Below the pieces are notes generated by a model. It did no database searches. It was not told the DNA's origin and saw nothing but the letters and a program-made list of their open reading frames with translations. A stretch of 40,330 bases of DNA from an uncultured Saprospiraceae bacterium (GTDB lineage: Bacteria; Bacteroidota; Bacteroidia; Chitinophagales; Saprospiraceae): NCBI GenBank assembly GCA_938007965.1, contig CALLMH010000092.1, forward strand, positions 1 to 40,330, in the 5' to 3' direction. Of this stretch, positions 16,325 through 26,797 are shown in pieces (position 1 is the stretch's first letter; every line of letters begins with the position of its first letter). The position numbers and the translations under genes are program-made.

Positions 16325-18346
16325 TTACATCGCCTTTACTTTCTTTTTTAAAGCCAACATCTCATCTCTATATTGCGCGGCACTAATAAAGTCTAGCTCT
16401 TTAGCGGCTTTTTTCATTTTGATTTCCGTAGCGGTAAGTAACTTCTCTAGCTGCTCTCTATTCATATATGATACAAGAGGGTCGGCTGCAATACTGGATT
16501 CTTCAGGTTCTACGTATGCTTTAGATTTTTTGCCTTTGATATCAAGGATTGACTTTCGAGCGAGGATATCTTCTTTGGATTTAGAGACAGTCTTAGGAGT
16601 GATACCATGTTCTTCATTATAGGCTATTTGGATTGCCCTTCTTCTGTTGGTTTCATCTATAGTCTCTTGCATACTGCCAGTTACCTTATCGGCATAGAAT
16701 ATTACCAATCCATTACTATTACGTGCAGCTCTACCGGCGGTCTGTGTAAGCGATCTATTATTTCTTAGAAATCCTTCTTTGTCAGCATCTAATACTGCCA
16801 CGAGTGATACCTCGGGTAAGTCTAGCCCTTCTCTGAGCAAATTGACCCCGACGAGTACATCAAATTCTCCAAGTCTAAGATCGCGAATGATCTCTACACG
16901 CTCCATAGTATCTACTTCAGAGTGTATGTATCTCACCTTGATGCTTACTTTTTGCAGATACTTGGTTAGTTCTTCAGCCATTCGTTTCGTAAGTGTAGTG
17001 AGGAGCACTCTCTCATCCTTCTCGATCCGCTTATGTATCTCATCCAATATATCATCTATCTGATTGAGAGACGGTCTTACTTCGATTGGAGGATCGAGAA
17101 GTCCAGTAGGTCTTACGATTTGTTCTACTACTTCTCCCTCTGTTTTTTCGAGTTCGTAGTCTCCTGGTGTGGCACTTACGTACAACGTCATCGGTGTGAT
17201 AGATTCAAATTCGTCAAAGTTGAGTGGTCTGTTGTCCATCGCTGATGGCAGTCGGAACCCATAATTGACGAGATTTAGTTTTCTTGCTCTATCGCCTCCC
17301 CACATACCTCTTACCTGAGGGACAGTTACGTGACTTTCGTCAATCATAGTGATGAAGTCATCAGGGAAATAATCTAACAAGCAGAAAGGTCTAGTGCCCA
17401 TCTTTCTGCCATCAAAGAATCTAGAGTAATTCTCTATCCCATTACAATAGCCTAACTCTCGAATCATCTCTAAATCAAAATTGACGCGCTCTTTTATTCG
17501 CTGTGCTTCTATGTATCTATTTTCTTTTTGGAAGAAATCTTCATGGGTTACCAGCTCATCCTCTATCATTCTTATTACGGATTGGAGCCTTTCTTTTGGT
17601 GCTACATATAGTGTAGCGGGGAATATAGCTGCATTCTCTAGACTACTGATTCGTTTTCCAGTGCTGGTTTCGATGGTATCGATAGACTCTATCTCATCTC
17701 CGAAAAAAGTGATCCTAAATCCGAAATCTGCATAACTTAGATTTATATCTACAGTGTCACCTTTTACCCTGAATGTTCCACGTTTGAAGTCAGTCTCTGT
17801 TCTCGAGTAGAGTGAATCCACCAACTTATACAGGAATCCATTTCTCGATATGGTCTGTCCTTTTTCTATCCTAGTGATACTGCTGGCGTAGTCATCTGGA
17901 TTCCCCATACCGTATATGCATGATACAGACGAAACGATGATTACATCTCTACGGCCTGATAATAACGAACTCGTAGCGCGCTGTCTCAGTTTATCGATCT
18001 CATCATTGATAGATAGATCTTTTTCGATGTATGTATTAGAAGAGTGCATATAGGCCTCTGGCTGGTAGTAGTCATAGTAAGAAACGAAAAACTCTACGGC
18101 ATTATCTGGAAAGAACTCTGTAAACTCAGTGTACAATTGTGCAGTCAATGTCTTATTATGCGTAAGTACGAGTGTAGGCCTATTGACTTGTGCGATTACA
18201 TTGGCCATGGTGAATGTCTTACCAGAGCCTGTTACTCCCAGCAATACTTGGTCAGGAGTGTTATTATTGATACCATCTACCAGTTTTTTAATTGCCTGGG
18301 GCTGATCACCCGTAGGAACATAGTTTGATGTAAGTTTGAATGCCAT
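16325..18346 (-). CDS. uvrB: UvrABC excinuclease subunit B
   Basis: DNA damage recognition helicase of nucleotide excision repair (673 residues). UvrB is loaded by UvrA, verifies the lesion and recruits UvrC. Features in order: [10 protein letters not shown], Walker [11 protein letters not shown] (about 38-47), the beta-hairpin with [21 protein letters not shown] (shown here only in part), [14 protein letters not shown] (Walker B region), the SATPGDYE motif, helicase motifs V and VI ([23 protein letters not shown]) and the C-terminal UVR coiled coil ([20 protein letters not shown] region) that binds UvrC. Full length and intact, and monocistronic by context. Confidence 0.98.
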   Translation of the reverse strand: MAFKLTSNYVPTGDQPQAIKKLVDGINNNTPDQVLLGVTGSGKTFTMANVIAQVNRPTLVLTHNKTLTAQLYTEFTEFFPDNAVEFFVSYYDYYQPEAYMHSSNTYIEKDLSINDEIDKLRQRATSSLLSGRRDVIIVSSVSCIYGMGNPDDYASSITRIEKGQTISRNGFLYKLVDSLYSRTETDFKRGTFRVKGDTVDINLSYADFGFRITFFGDEIESIDTIETSTGKRISSLENAAIFPATLYVAPKERLQSVIRMIEDELVTHEDFFQKENRYIEAQRIKERVNFDLEMIRELGYCNGIENYSRFFDGRKMGTRPFCLLDYFPDDFITMIDESHVTVPQVRGMWGGDRARKLNLVNYGFRLPSAMDNRPLNFDEFESITPMTLYVSATPGDYELEKTEGEVVEQIVRPTGLLDPPIEVRPSLNQIDDILDEIHKRIEKDERVLLTTLTKRMAEELTKYLQKVSIKVRYIHSEVDTMERVEIIRDLRLGEFDVLVGVNLLREGLDLPEVSLVAVLDADKEGFLRNNRSLTQTAGRAARNSNGLVIFYADKVTGSMQETIDETNRRRAIQIAYNEEHGITPKTVSKSKEDILARKSILDIKGKKSKAYVEPEESSIAADPLVSYMNREQLEKLLTATEIKMKKAAKELDFISAAQYRDEMLALKKKVKAM

Positions 18347-18884
18347 ATGTCGATGTCTAACTTTGAAGTAGTAAAAATAGTAAATGATTTTAGCATTGCG
18401 GCGATCTATGATTGATGGTACATTCTAGAATGTATTTTCAATAATATTGAAGGTTTGATCCTCGCTTCAATTCTTATTTAAGAATCGACGGTGTTACTAA
18501 GATACAGAATCGCATTATACTATTGATACCACAAGTTTTCTAACTGCAAAGTTCAAAAATAGAACTGATATTTAAAGAGGTTTGGCGATAGAGGTAAAGT
18601 GTATTTATGGAAATGTGAAGCATTCATTTTTATGGAAATACAATTGTCTGACACACAATAAACTGTGAGTGATAGGTTAGCACTTATCTGTCTTTGGCTA
18701 ATTGTTGATATAAATTTCAATAAATTCTTCACCTCAGATCTAGACTTTACATTCTAAAATGAGAACTTAGCAAGATGAATTACTAGATACTGAACTATAA
18801 ATACAATCTGAATTTATTATTTTGGTGGGTATAACGTTTCGTCTATGGAATATATATCACTAGAAGTATAAAAAAAACAACCAT
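18347..18884. other. 538-base divergent gap without a recognised gene
   Basis: This gap separates the 5' ends of uvrB (leftward) and the T9SS protein gene (rightward), so it must hold both promoters. I see no convincing TTG plus TAnnTTTG pair on either strand, no tRNA and no terminator. Both strands are AT-rich with short open frames only. Confidence 0.5.
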
Positions 18885-21029
18885 ATGAAGATCTTACTAC
18901 TTTCATTAATTCTATTCTTTACTGCATCATGGAATTTGGCTTACTGTCAGATCGAGTGCAACGAGAACTATACTGCAGTACTGGATGAAAATGGGGAGAC
19001 AGAACTACTAATTAGTGACTTAGTGCCGAACATTGAATTTATACTTACTCAGGGAACAGTAACGTATTATTTCTTTCCTTTTTCGACGGGCACGATTTCT
19101 TCCTCAGATGATGTGATATTATTGTCATGCGAAAATCAAGGGTTTCCAGCTTACATCATAGAAGTGACAGCGGACGGAGAGCTCGTCGATAACTGTAGTG
19201 GACAATTGGTCATTACATCTCCTAATGGTGGGTGCGCCGAGGATAATCCAGGAATCTGTGGAGATGAACCTGACTGCGCCAAGGTAGTGAACGGATATGT
19301 TCTTTATAATGGAGCGGTGGATATATTTGCCGTAGATATCGCGCTGTGCGAAGATGCGATGGGGTGCGATGGGACTTACTCTATAGCTTATGGATCGGTG
19401 ATAGACGGATTATTATTTACATACGCGAACAGTGTCTCTTCTGAAGATGCATCGGAATATAAGAATCCTATAACGATACGCTATGTATCTACAGACACTA
19501 CTGCATATATCCAATCATATCTATACATATGGGAAAATGCGGAGTGTATCCTCAAGGCAAATTATCGAACGCTCTACGAATTAGATATCACAGCTGAAGC
19601 TCAAATCACCCCTGATAACCTAGTGGTAGATATGGATATATGCGACCCAGTAGTACTAGCAATGACAGAACTGGATGGTGATCAACCCGATGACTTTCAA
19701 GATCTGATAAATGTAGATTGTGACGACCTCGGAGAGAAAAAGATATGGATACGAAATCCCGAAACAGGATACACGCTATCTAAGGAAGTGCAGATTATAG
19801 ATCCTCTCGAATCTTGCGGGTCTGGGCTAGGACCTGGCGATAGATTGGTGAATTATACAGAGGGAATCCAAGGCTTATTCTTCAATACGAATATAGAGTT
19901 GAATGGAGATATACTTCCTAGGCACCCTGGAGGTATCGGTTGGATAATAAATGAAAATGACCTGTCAGATGGCGAGAATACAATCAATTTTATGACTGAA
20001 GATTTTAGCTTGAATGGTATTTCGACTTTAGATTTAGTATTAGGATTGAAGATCATACTCAATGACGAATACGATGATCCTCGAGAATCAGTATTGTTTG
20101 ATATCGATGAGTCGGGTTATAACGGAATAGGCGATGCGATTACAATAAGAGAAATAATATTGGGACAAAATAATGGCGATAATTACTCTGATGCATTCTT
20201 CTTTAATAACAGCTATGTATTCCCTTCGGATTTTGATCCATTTGATTTCGAGAATACGTATACTTCATATTCGTTTGATAAAGCTGATTTTACGACTACG
20301 GATTTTTCTTTTACGGCAAGAAAAGTAGGAGATCTGAATATGAATGCAATACCAGGCTTTACAGATAAGGAAGATATTAGTAAGGTGAGATCAGCTGCGC
20401 CAGCCTACCTAGTCGATGATATGACTATAGCGGCAGGGGAGATATTTACATTTGAGTTGAGGTATGAGTCTGAGGTGAAGTTCAAAGGTCTATTAGCTGC
20501 TTTGGTAGGAGATGGGATTGAGTTTTTAGAATTAGTAGATCCTATCGTCGGTGTTCAGTCTAATATTATCAATGACAATGAAATTCGAATTTCGTATTTG
20601 AATCAATTTGCTGAGGCGGAATTGGATAATATAGCCTTTAAGATCAGAGCTACTACAACTAAAAGTGGTGAATTGGTAGATCTGTTAGGATTGAAATCAG
20701 GATTTCCGCAAGAAGTAGTCGATGAAAATAATGAAATAATCGTAGTAGAGAATATAAGTACGACCAATATATCCTCAGTGAATATCTCAGGTGATGCTAC
20801 TACAGTAAATGTATTTCCTAATCCTGCGGAAAATTATATTAGAATTACTGCTGACGGTGATGTGATAGAGTATGTCATAATCATAGACGCGTTGGGCAGG
20901 AGAGTCTTATCACAATCATGGGATAGTAATCATGTATTGCTTGATATTAGAACTCTAACAAAAGGGATGTACCATATGACGATTTCGACGGCAGGAGGAT
21001 TGGAGGCCGCTACATTTATTAAAGAGTAG
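18885..21029 (+). CDS. Secreted protein with T9SS type A sorting domain
   Basis: Secreted protein of 714 residues. A signal peptide (MKILLLSLILFFTASWNLAYC) is followed by cysteine-rich beta modules (about 20-320, with CSGQLVI, CGDEPDCAKV, CEDAMGCDGTY). A dockerin-like or type I-repeat-like segment with GDLNMN and then a cohesin-like beta sandwich come near 480-630. The last 75 residues are a Por-type sorting domain (VNVFPNPAENYI, IIDALGRRVLSQ, LTKGMYHMTIS, ATFIKE) that directs export by the type IX system and surface attachment. The target is unknown; no catalytic domain is visible, so adhesion or structure is more likely than enzyme activity. Confidence 0.88.
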   Translation: MKILLLSLILFFTASWNLAYCQIECNENYTAVLDENGETELLISDLVPNIEFILTQGTVTYYFFPFSTGTISSSDDVILLSCENQGFPAYIIEVTADGELVDNCSGQLVITSPNGGCAEDNPGICGDEPDCAKVVNGYVLYNGAVDIFAVDIALCEDAMGCDGTYSIAYGSVIDGLLFTYANSVSSEDASEYKNPITIRYVSTDTTAYIQSYLYIWENAECILKANYRTLYELDITAEAQITPDNLVVDMDICDPVVLAMTELDGDQPDDFQDLINVDCDDLGEKKIWIRNPETGYTLSKEVQIIDPLESCGSGLGPGDRLVNYTEGIQGLFFNTNIELNGDILPRHPGGIGWIINENDLSDGENTINFMTEDFSLNGISTLDLVLGLKIILNDEYDDPRESVLFDIDESGYNGIGDAITIREIILGQNNGDNYSDAFFFNNSYVFPSDFDPFDFENTYTSYSFDKADFTTTDFSFTARKVGDLNMNAIPGFTDKEDISKVRSAAPAYLVDDMTIAAGEIFTFELRYESEVKFKGLLAALVGDGIEFLELVDPIVGVQSNIINDNEIRISYLNQFAEAELDNIAFKIRATTTKSGELVDLLGLKSGFPQEVVDENNEIIVVENISTTNISSVNISGDATTVNVFPNPAENYIRITADGDVIEYVIIIDALGRRVLSQSWDSNHVLLDIRTLTKGMYHMTISTAGGLEAATFIKE

Positions 21030-21298
21030 GAATCAACTGTATCTGCGGAATATGTGTTTGGCGCCTATTTCATATTGAATGAATTTCGGATATGATTTTT
21101 TAAGGGGTATTTTACGATGTCGATATCGAGGGATTCTAGCATTTGCATTATCAGATTGGATTTTGTTTGAGCGTATGAACCCCTCTTGATAAATGATCCT
21201 TCTTATTACGTTGAGCAAACAAATGTGTAAGACACGTAAAACAACACAATAAATAGATACGGCTATTACAGTAAGGTACTATATATAAACTTTATAAG

Positions 21299-21306
21299 TA
21301 CCTTTG
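21299..21306 (+). promoter_or_regulatory. Predicted -7 box before the DEAD-box gene
   Basis: TACCTTTG fits the -7 consensus 20 bases before the ATG; no clear -33 TTG is seen. The rest of the 21030-21325 gap contains no recognised element. Confidence 0.4.
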
Positions 21307-21325
21307 TATCCTAATCAACTAAGAT

Positions 21326-22666
21326 ATGCAGTTTTCAGATTTAAACCTAAATAAGCCACTTCTCCGAGCACTCGACGAGAATGGATTTACGACGCCTACG
21401 ACGATCCAAGCAAATGCGTTTTCGCCGATCATGTCAGGTAGAGATATTGTAGGTTTGGCTCAGACAGGTACGGGTAAGACTTTTGCTTATTTGTTGCCTC
21501 TGCTAAGGTTATGGAGATTTTCTAAGAGTCCGAATCCATCTATCCTCATCATCGTGCCCACGAGAGAGTTAGTTACTCAGGTCGTAGAAGAAGTAGAGAT
21601 GCTATCAGAATACATGAATCTAGTGGTAGGTGGTGCATATGGAGGTGCTAATATCAAGCGAAATATAGCCATGCTAGAGCAGGGTTTAGATGTATTGGTT
21701 GCTACGCCAGGACGATTATTGGATCTCTTGAAAAAAGGAGCTCTGAAAGCGAATGGTATCAAGAAATTGGTGATAGATGAGGTGGACGAGATGTTTAATC
21801 TTGGATTTCGCACACAGCTTAGGAATGTGCTCAATATGCTGCCAACTAAGATACAAGCACTATTGTTTTCGGCGACGATGGTGCCTGATGTAGAAGTGAT
21901 CATAGAAGAATACTTCAAAGGTCCGATAAAGATAGAAGCTGCACCGATGGGTACACCGTTAGAAAATATCGAGCAAGTATCTTACAAAATACCTAATTTC
22001 TATTCTAAAATCAGTTTGTTGAAATGCTTACTCGACGATAGAGAGGCCTACTCTAAAGTATTGGTATTTACAGCTACTAAGAAATTGGCGGATAGTGTTG
22101 CAGAGCAAATAGAAGAATATTACCCAGAGGAATTTGGTGTGATACACAGTAATAAGTCTCAGAATTTTAGGTTTAATGTGATCAATTCATTCAAAGATGG
22201 ATCATACCGATTTATATTGGCTACAGATATCGTCGCTAGAGGAATCGACGTATCTCAGGTGTCTCACGTGATCAATTTTGACGCGCCAGAAGTGCCAGAA
22301 AATTATATTCATCGTATAGGTCGTACAGGTAGAGCAGATAAAAAAGGAAATAGTATCACTTTCGTTACCGAAGCGGATCAGCCTAATATGAATGCCATAT
22401 GCGAACTGATGAATTACGAAGTGCCTGTTCTAGATCTTCCAGATGGAGTAAAACTGACTGACGAACTCACTGAAGATGAAATGCCTAAGGTGATAATGAA
22501 AACAATAAAGCTCAAGGATACTGTGCGAAGAGAGGCAGGACCCGCATTTCATGAAAAAAGTAAGAAAAATCAAAAGGTAAACCTTACAAGAGCTGAGCGT
22601 AAGAAGTACCGAGAAATAAATACAATCGCCAAGAGGAAGGCAAGAAAGAAAGGAAAAAGAAATTAA
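21326..22666 (+). CDS. DEAD-box ATP-dependent RNA helicase (DEVD variant)
   Basis: RNA helicase of 446 residues, probably acting in ribosome assembly or RNA turnover. Motifs in order: Q motif (FSDLNLNK ... PTTIQ, Gln28), I AQTGTGKT (45-52), Ia PTREL (78-82), Ib TPGR (127-130), II DEVD (151-154), III SAT (182-184), V ATDIVARGIDVSQV and VI HRIGRTGR. Motif II reads DEVD instead of DEAD; the two acidic residues needed for catalysis are kept. The last 50 residues are strongly basic (ERKKYREINTIAKRKARKKG), typical of RNA-binding tails. It is monocistronic or read through into the DinB-like gene 41 bases later. Confidence 0.95.
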   Translation: MQFSDLNLNKPLLRALDENGFTTPTTIQANAFSPIMSGRDIVGLAQTGTGKTFAYLLPLLRLWRFSKSPNPSILIIVPTRELVTQVVEEVEMLSEYMNLVVGGAYGGANIKRNIAMLEQGLDVLVATPGRLLDLLKKGALKANGIKKLVIDEVDEMFNLGFRTQLRNVLNMLPTKIQALLFSATMVPDVEVIIEEYFKGPIKIEAAPMGTPLENIEQVSYKIPNFYSKISLLKCLLDDREAYSKVLVFTATKKLADSVAEQIEEYYPEEFGVIHSNKSQNFRFNVINSFKDGSYRFILATDIVARGIDVSQVSHVINFDAPEVPENYIHRIGRTGRADKKGNSITFVTEADQPNMNAICELMNYEVPVLDLPDGVKLTDELTEDEMPKVIMKTIKLKDTVRREAGPAFHEKSKKNQKVNLTRAERKKYREINTIAKRKARKKGKRN

Positions 22667-22707
22667 TAAAAGATCTCGCTAGAGTAGAACTAAAAAACAG
22701 AGTTAAG

Positions 22708-23313
22708 ATGAGAAATTATATCATTGCATTATCAGTACTAATATGTACTTCCACAAGTTTTGGTCAGATAGAAGATGTAGCGTCAGATGATAATGCGCTA
22801 CCATATTATCAGATTCCTGATGCCCCAGATACATACACTGCGGCCAATGTGACCGCTAGGATGGTAGATGGATTGGGTTACAGATATTACTGGGCTACAG
22901 AGGGTTTGACGGATACTGATCTTGCGTATGATCCAGGTAATGATGGTAAGATTTGTTCTGAGGTATTGGAGCATCTTTCAGGATTGTCAAATTTTATATT
23001 GACTGCGGTGCATGGTGAGGTAAATGGTACCAGGAAAGTACCAGAAGGAATGACATGGATAGAACGAAGAGCATTTACACTCAATAACTTCAAGGAGATC
23101 AGCGATATCTTGAGAGAGACGGGAAGTGTAGAAGATCTTAAAATAGTATTCAAGAGAGGTGAGGAGACTTCTGAGTTTCCCTTTTGGAACTTAATAAATG
23201 GTCCTATCGAAGATGCTATATATCACACAGGACAGATCGTGTCCTACCGAAGATCTAGCGGAAATCCATCTGATCCTAATGTGAATGTATTCACTGGGAA
23301 GAATAGAGGATGA
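22708..23313 (+). CDS. Exported DinB-like protein
   Basis: A 201-residue protein with a signal peptide (MRNYIIALSVLICTSTSFGQ) and a DinB/YfiT-type four-helix bundle. The helices carry the usual metal-ligand positions: a histidine in EVLEHLSGL, and the late DAIYHTGQIVSYRR motif. Most DinB-fold proteins are cytoplasmic metal-dependent thiol transferases; this one is apparently exported, as is common for Bacteroidota members. Substrate unknown. Confidence 0.82.
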   Translation: MRNYIIALSVLICTSTSFGQIEDVASDDNALPYYQIPDAPDTYTAANVTARMVDGLGYRYYWATEGLTDTDLAYDPGNDGKICSEVLEHLSGLSNFILTAVHGEVNGTRKVPEGMTWIERRAFTLNNFKEISDILRETGSVEDLKIVFKRGEETSEFPFWNLINGPIEDAIYHTGQIVSYRRSSGNPSDPNVNVFTGKNRG

Positions 23314-23413
23314 TGTCGTAATGCAGTCTCGATAAAGTCAAGATTTATGATTCAAGATGAGACAGATTATTAGCACAGTATTTGCATCTATATGACTACC
23401 TAATAACTTCAAG

Positions 23414-25423
23414 ATGGTCAATAAATTAAGCTATATATTAATATTTGTATTAACGATATTTATAATGGGTTGTATCCCAGTCACTCAGGAGCCTATTACC
23501 AAAGTGACGCTCGATGTGAGTGATGGGAAGTTTCAGCAGATATATGGATATCAAGACAAACAAGATTTAGATAGTTTGCTTTCTTTTACAAGCGACTTCG
23601 ATCCATCTCACAGATATATGGTAGCGAATGCACTGGCATCTTTTCAATCAAAAGACGGATTAGATTCTCTATATAAGCTGATGTACGATCCTGTGATGAA
23701 GGTCAGAACTGCTGCTGCATATGCTATAGGGCAGATAGGAGAGGGTAGTTCTGTGACTGAACTATTAAAAGCTTTCAAAACAAAAGATACTCTAGATGTA
23801 GATAACATCTACAATGCAACCATTATAGAATCAATCGGTAAAATAGGAGATGCAAGCTTGCTCCCTGCACTAGCTACGGTATCCACATATCGAACTACAG
23901 ATACTTTATTACTTACAGGACAGTCGCGAGCAATATATAATTATGCACTAAGAGGCATGACGACTACTGAGGGTACAGACAAATTAGTACAGTACCTAAC
24001 CGAGGATGAGTATCCCCTCAAAGTGAAATTGATAGCGGCTAATTATCTAGCAAGGGCTAAGAATCTAGACCTCAACAGCTATAAGAATAGATTGATCCAA
24101 GTATTGGATGAAAATAGTGATCCAAATGTACGAATGGCGGTTGCACTGGCTTTAGGTAAGACTAAGGACGATGAAGTACTGGAGGCGCTCCTACAACACT
24201 TCAATAAAGAAACAGATTACAGGGTCAAGGCCAATATAGTAAGAGCAATATCAAATTTTTCATACATAAAAGTTATTGAGCCGATCCTATTATTGACAAA
24301 AGATAAAAGTCATCATATAGCAAATAATGCAGCAAATTTTCTAATCACTAATGGAAATAGTAATGATGCTACCATCTATAAAAATTATCTCAGTGATAGC
24401 CTGCATTATTCGGTACAATCTAAGATATACAGTGCGATTTTGAAGCACATGCCAGTATATTACACGAATACTAAGAATAAAATTAAAAGAGAGATATTAG
24501 ATACGATCGAAGAGACAAACAATGTCTATGAAAAATCTGATTATATCGCTGCATTAGGGTATGATCCATTTGCTTATGAAGATATTATCGAATTAAGCAA
24601 GAATGCAAAGTCTCCCGTTGTGAAATCAACAGCGGCTTCAGCGATAGCTCAGTTGATGTCTAGTGCTAACTTCATCAAAGCTTACAGAGGTGGACACTTG
24701 AAAAAGAAAGAAGAGATCATAGAACTGGTAAAAGAGGAAATGTCAAAAGGTGACGTAGGCAGTCTCGCAGTTTATGGGGAGATGTTTGCTGATGAAGAGT
24801 TGGCACTAAAGGGGCTGATAGAAGATGTTTCATTTCTCAAGTCTGCTCAGTCGAAATTGAACCTTCCGAAAGAGGTAGAAACGCATAATAGCCTAGAGAA
24901 AGCGATCGCCTACCTTACAAATAAAAAATATAAAGCCAAGACTCCAGAATATAATCATCCTATTGATTGGTCCGTGTTTTCTCAATATGGAGATTCTGTG
25001 CAAGTAGCGATCAAAACTGAAAAGGGAGTCATCAGGGCTAATTTGTATACGCAAGATGCCCCTGGAAGTGTATCTAATTTTCTATCGCTAAGTAAAGCTG
25101 ACTTTTATGATGGCAAGGTGCTCCATAGGGTCGTGCCTAATTTTGTTGTACAGGGCGGATGTCCAAGAGGTGATGGATATGGAGGATTGGATTATACGAT
25201 AAGATCAGAATTGCCACAAATGTACTATGAAGAGGAAGGATATCTTGGTATGGCTTCAGCGGGATTACACACAGAGGGCACTCAGTGGTTTATTACGCAT
25301 TCGCCAGCCATGCATCTCAGCGGTAAGTATACGATATTCGGTAAGGTTACTGAGGGTATGGAAGTGGTGCATGAACTCGAAGTGGGTGATAAGATCGAGG
25401 ATGTGATTGTCACTAAGATGTAA
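23414..25423 (+). CDS. Lipoprotein fusing HEAT repeats to a cyclophilin
   Basis: A 669-residue envelope lipoprotein. MVNKLSYILIFVLTIFIMGC has an IMGC lipobox. Residues about 50-330 are HEAT repeats (SSVTELLKAFKTKD, NVRMAVALALGKTKDDEVLEALLQHF, YRVKANIVRAISNFS, quoted in fragments), then a less regular helical part to about 510. The C-terminal 150 residues are a cyclophilin-type peptidyl-prolyl isomerase: TEKGVIRANLYTQDAPGSV, FYDGKVLHRVVPNFVVQGG (active-site HRV and QGG), GYLGMASAG, GTQWFITHSP and FGKVTEGMEVV. The HEAT part probably positions clients or binds a barrel-assembly partner. Downstream of it lies a structured intergenic region. Confidence 0.92.
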   Translation: MVNKLSYILIFVLTIFIMGCIPVTQEPITKVTLDVSDGKFQQIYGYQDKQDLDSLLSFTSDFDPSHRYMVANALASFQSKDGLDSLYKLMYDPVMKVRTAAAYAIGQIGEGSSVTELLKAFKTKDTLDVDNIYNATIIESIGKIGDASLLPALATVSTYRTTDTLLLTGQSRAIYNYALRGMTTTEGTDKLVQYLTEDEYPLKVKLIAANYLARAKNLDLNSYKNRLIQVLDENSDPNVRMAVALALGKTKDDEVLEALLQHFNKETDYRVKANIVRAISNFSYIKVIEPILLLTKDKSHHIANNAANFLITNGNSNDATIYKNYLSDSLHYSVQSKIYSAILKHMPVYYTNTKNKIKREILDTIEETNNVYEKSDYIAALGYDPFAYEDIIELSKNAKSPVVKSTAASAIAQLMSSANFIKAYRGGHLKKKEEIIELVKEEMSKGDVGSLAVYGEMFADEELALKGLIEDVSFLKSAQSKLNLPKEVETHNSLEKAIAYLTNKKYKAKTPEYNHPIDWSVFSQYGDSVQVAIKTEKGVIRANLYTQDAPGSVSNFLSLSKADFYDGKVLHRVVPNFVVQGGCPRGDGYGGLDYTIRSELPQMYYEEEGYLGMASAGLHTEGTQWFITHSPAMHLSGKYTIFGKVTEGMEVVHELEVGDKIEDVIVTKM

Positions 25424-25455
25424 TTGGTAACAGCGGAGATGTTATTTGCAGATAT

Positions 25456-25504
25456 TCAGAGAGGCGTCTAAAATGACGCGCGTTTGCGTTGCAAGCCACT
25501 CTGA
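25456..25504. other. Possible three-way-junction structure between convergent genes
   Basis: TCAGAGaGGC (25456-25465) pairs with GCCaCTCTGA (25495-25504), nine pairs with one A-A mismatch. The enclosed sequence can form GTC-TAAAAT-GAC and either TTGC-GTT-GCAA or CGC-GTTT-GCG. It lies between the 3' ends of the HEAT-cyclophilin gene and the AI-2E-type gene. No T-run follows on either strand. It could be a bidirectional 3' end structure or an RNA element. Confidence 0.35.
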
Positions 25505-25639
25505 CTAAAGCATGGTTCTGTTTTTAACGAAAATTAGTATCCGAAAAACTACACTGACTAAGGCCAATCTGAGACTTGTTGTTGCAACTTTAATAATACC
25601 AGAATTCAGAAAGTGCCATTACTTCTGATCATGCCTACT

Positions 25640-26740
25640 TTACTTATTATTATTTGATCTTTCGGATGCGATTTGCATAAATTTATCTTCACCGTTATCC
25701 AGGTCGCTACTCATCAGTATCGCAAGAGGTGTTGTGTTTTCAAACTGCATCATTATAATACGTGCAATCGAGATTAAGGGTAATGCTAATATTACACCGC
25801 CTATACCCCAGATAGAACCAAAGAAAACTAATGATAATATGGCTGCCAGTGGATTAATATTTACTTTGTCACCTACTATCTTAGGGGTTATAATATTTCC
25901 TTCTAAAGTCTGCACCACGCTGTAAAATATGATTATTGCGACGGGCTGCCATACTGTATCAGTGGTAGCCAATGAGTACAAAAATGGCATAAGTCCACCA
26001 AGTCCTGTTCCGATATAGGGTATTACAGCTAAGAAGCCAGCTAACGTTCCCCAGAAAATAGGATAATCAATACCAATAATCCAAAGGCCAAGGCTATTCA
26101 CAGTCGATAGTATGGCGATAACCAGGAATAATCCGCCGATGTAGGATTGAATAACTAATTTTATTTTTGTGAGCGTGTCTCTTATGTCAGGTCTAAATCT
26201 TTTACGAAATTGAAATAAGATGAATGACTTTATACTTTTCCTATAAAATAGGATCAAAAATGAGTAGATAAACACTAGGAAAGTCGAAAAGATAACTGAA
26301 GTAGAGGACATTACCCCTTTGCCTACCACATTCAATGGACCGTCGATACTGGTTCCTACTATATCATTGAGAAATTTTTTAGAGCTTATATTTAGACCTG
26401 GAATCAACCTCTCTACCAACTGCATTACTTCTGTTGATCCTTTTTTCAAACTTTCGCCGATAGAAGGCAGTTTGTCTATTATATCTAGGAGTTGAGCGAC
26501 AAAAAAGATTCCCACTACAGCTATAGGTACCAATACTATAAGATAACTTATCGCAATACTTATTATTCTAGATTTTACTATACGACTTACCTTTTTATTT
26601 ATCGGATAAAGGAATATAGCAAATATCATCGCATATACGAATGGCAATATGATGGACATCCCTATGTACGATAAATAGCCCAAACTTATCACGATAAAGA
26701 TAGTATGGCCTATATTCTTAATTGTATAATCAGAGTACAT
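25640..26740 (-). CDS. AI-2E family transporter (PerM-like)
   Basis: Polytopic membrane protein of 366 residues of the AI-2 exporter-like superfamily. There are about seven to eight hydrophobic helices. The N-terminal pair is YLSYIGMSIILPFVYAMIFA, a periplasmic helical stretch follows (IDKLPSIGESLKKG, VMQLVERLIPGLN), then the conserved C-terminal core PIFWGTLAGFLAVIPYIGTGLG, VQTLEGNIITPKIVG and NPLAAILSLVFFGSIWGIGG (given as fragments). Members export autoinducer-2 or exchange ions; which applies here is unknown. The ATG at 26740 has no clear promoter. Confidence 0.92.
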   Translation of the reverse strand: MYSDYTIKNIGHTIFIVISLGYLSYIGMSIILPFVYAMIFAIFLYPINKKVSRIVKSRIISIAISYLIVLVPIAVVGIFFVAQLLDIIDKLPSIGESLKKGSTEVMQLVERLIPGLNISSKKFLNDIVGTSIDGPLNVVGKGVMSSTSVIFSTFLVFIYSFLILFYRKSIKSFILFQFRKRFRPDIRDTLTKIKLVIQSYIGGLFLVIAILSTVNSLGLWIIGIDYPIFWGTLAGFLAVIPYIGTGLGGLMPFLYSLATTDTVWQPVAIIIFYSVVQTLEGNIITPKIVGDKVNINPLAAILSLVFFGSIWGIGGVILALPLISIARIIMMQFENTTPLAILMSSDLDNGEDKFMQIASERSNNNK

Positions 26741-26797
26741 TTTTGGGATTTATATTTTTATTAAGGATAGTAATTATTTCGAAAATTTTAATTATCC

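Noticed and set aside
25456-25504. tRNA or tmRNA-like gene
   Set aside because: The outer stem and inner hairpins recall a cloverleaf, but there is no T-loop GTTCRA sequence, no anticodon arm of normal size and no discriminator end.
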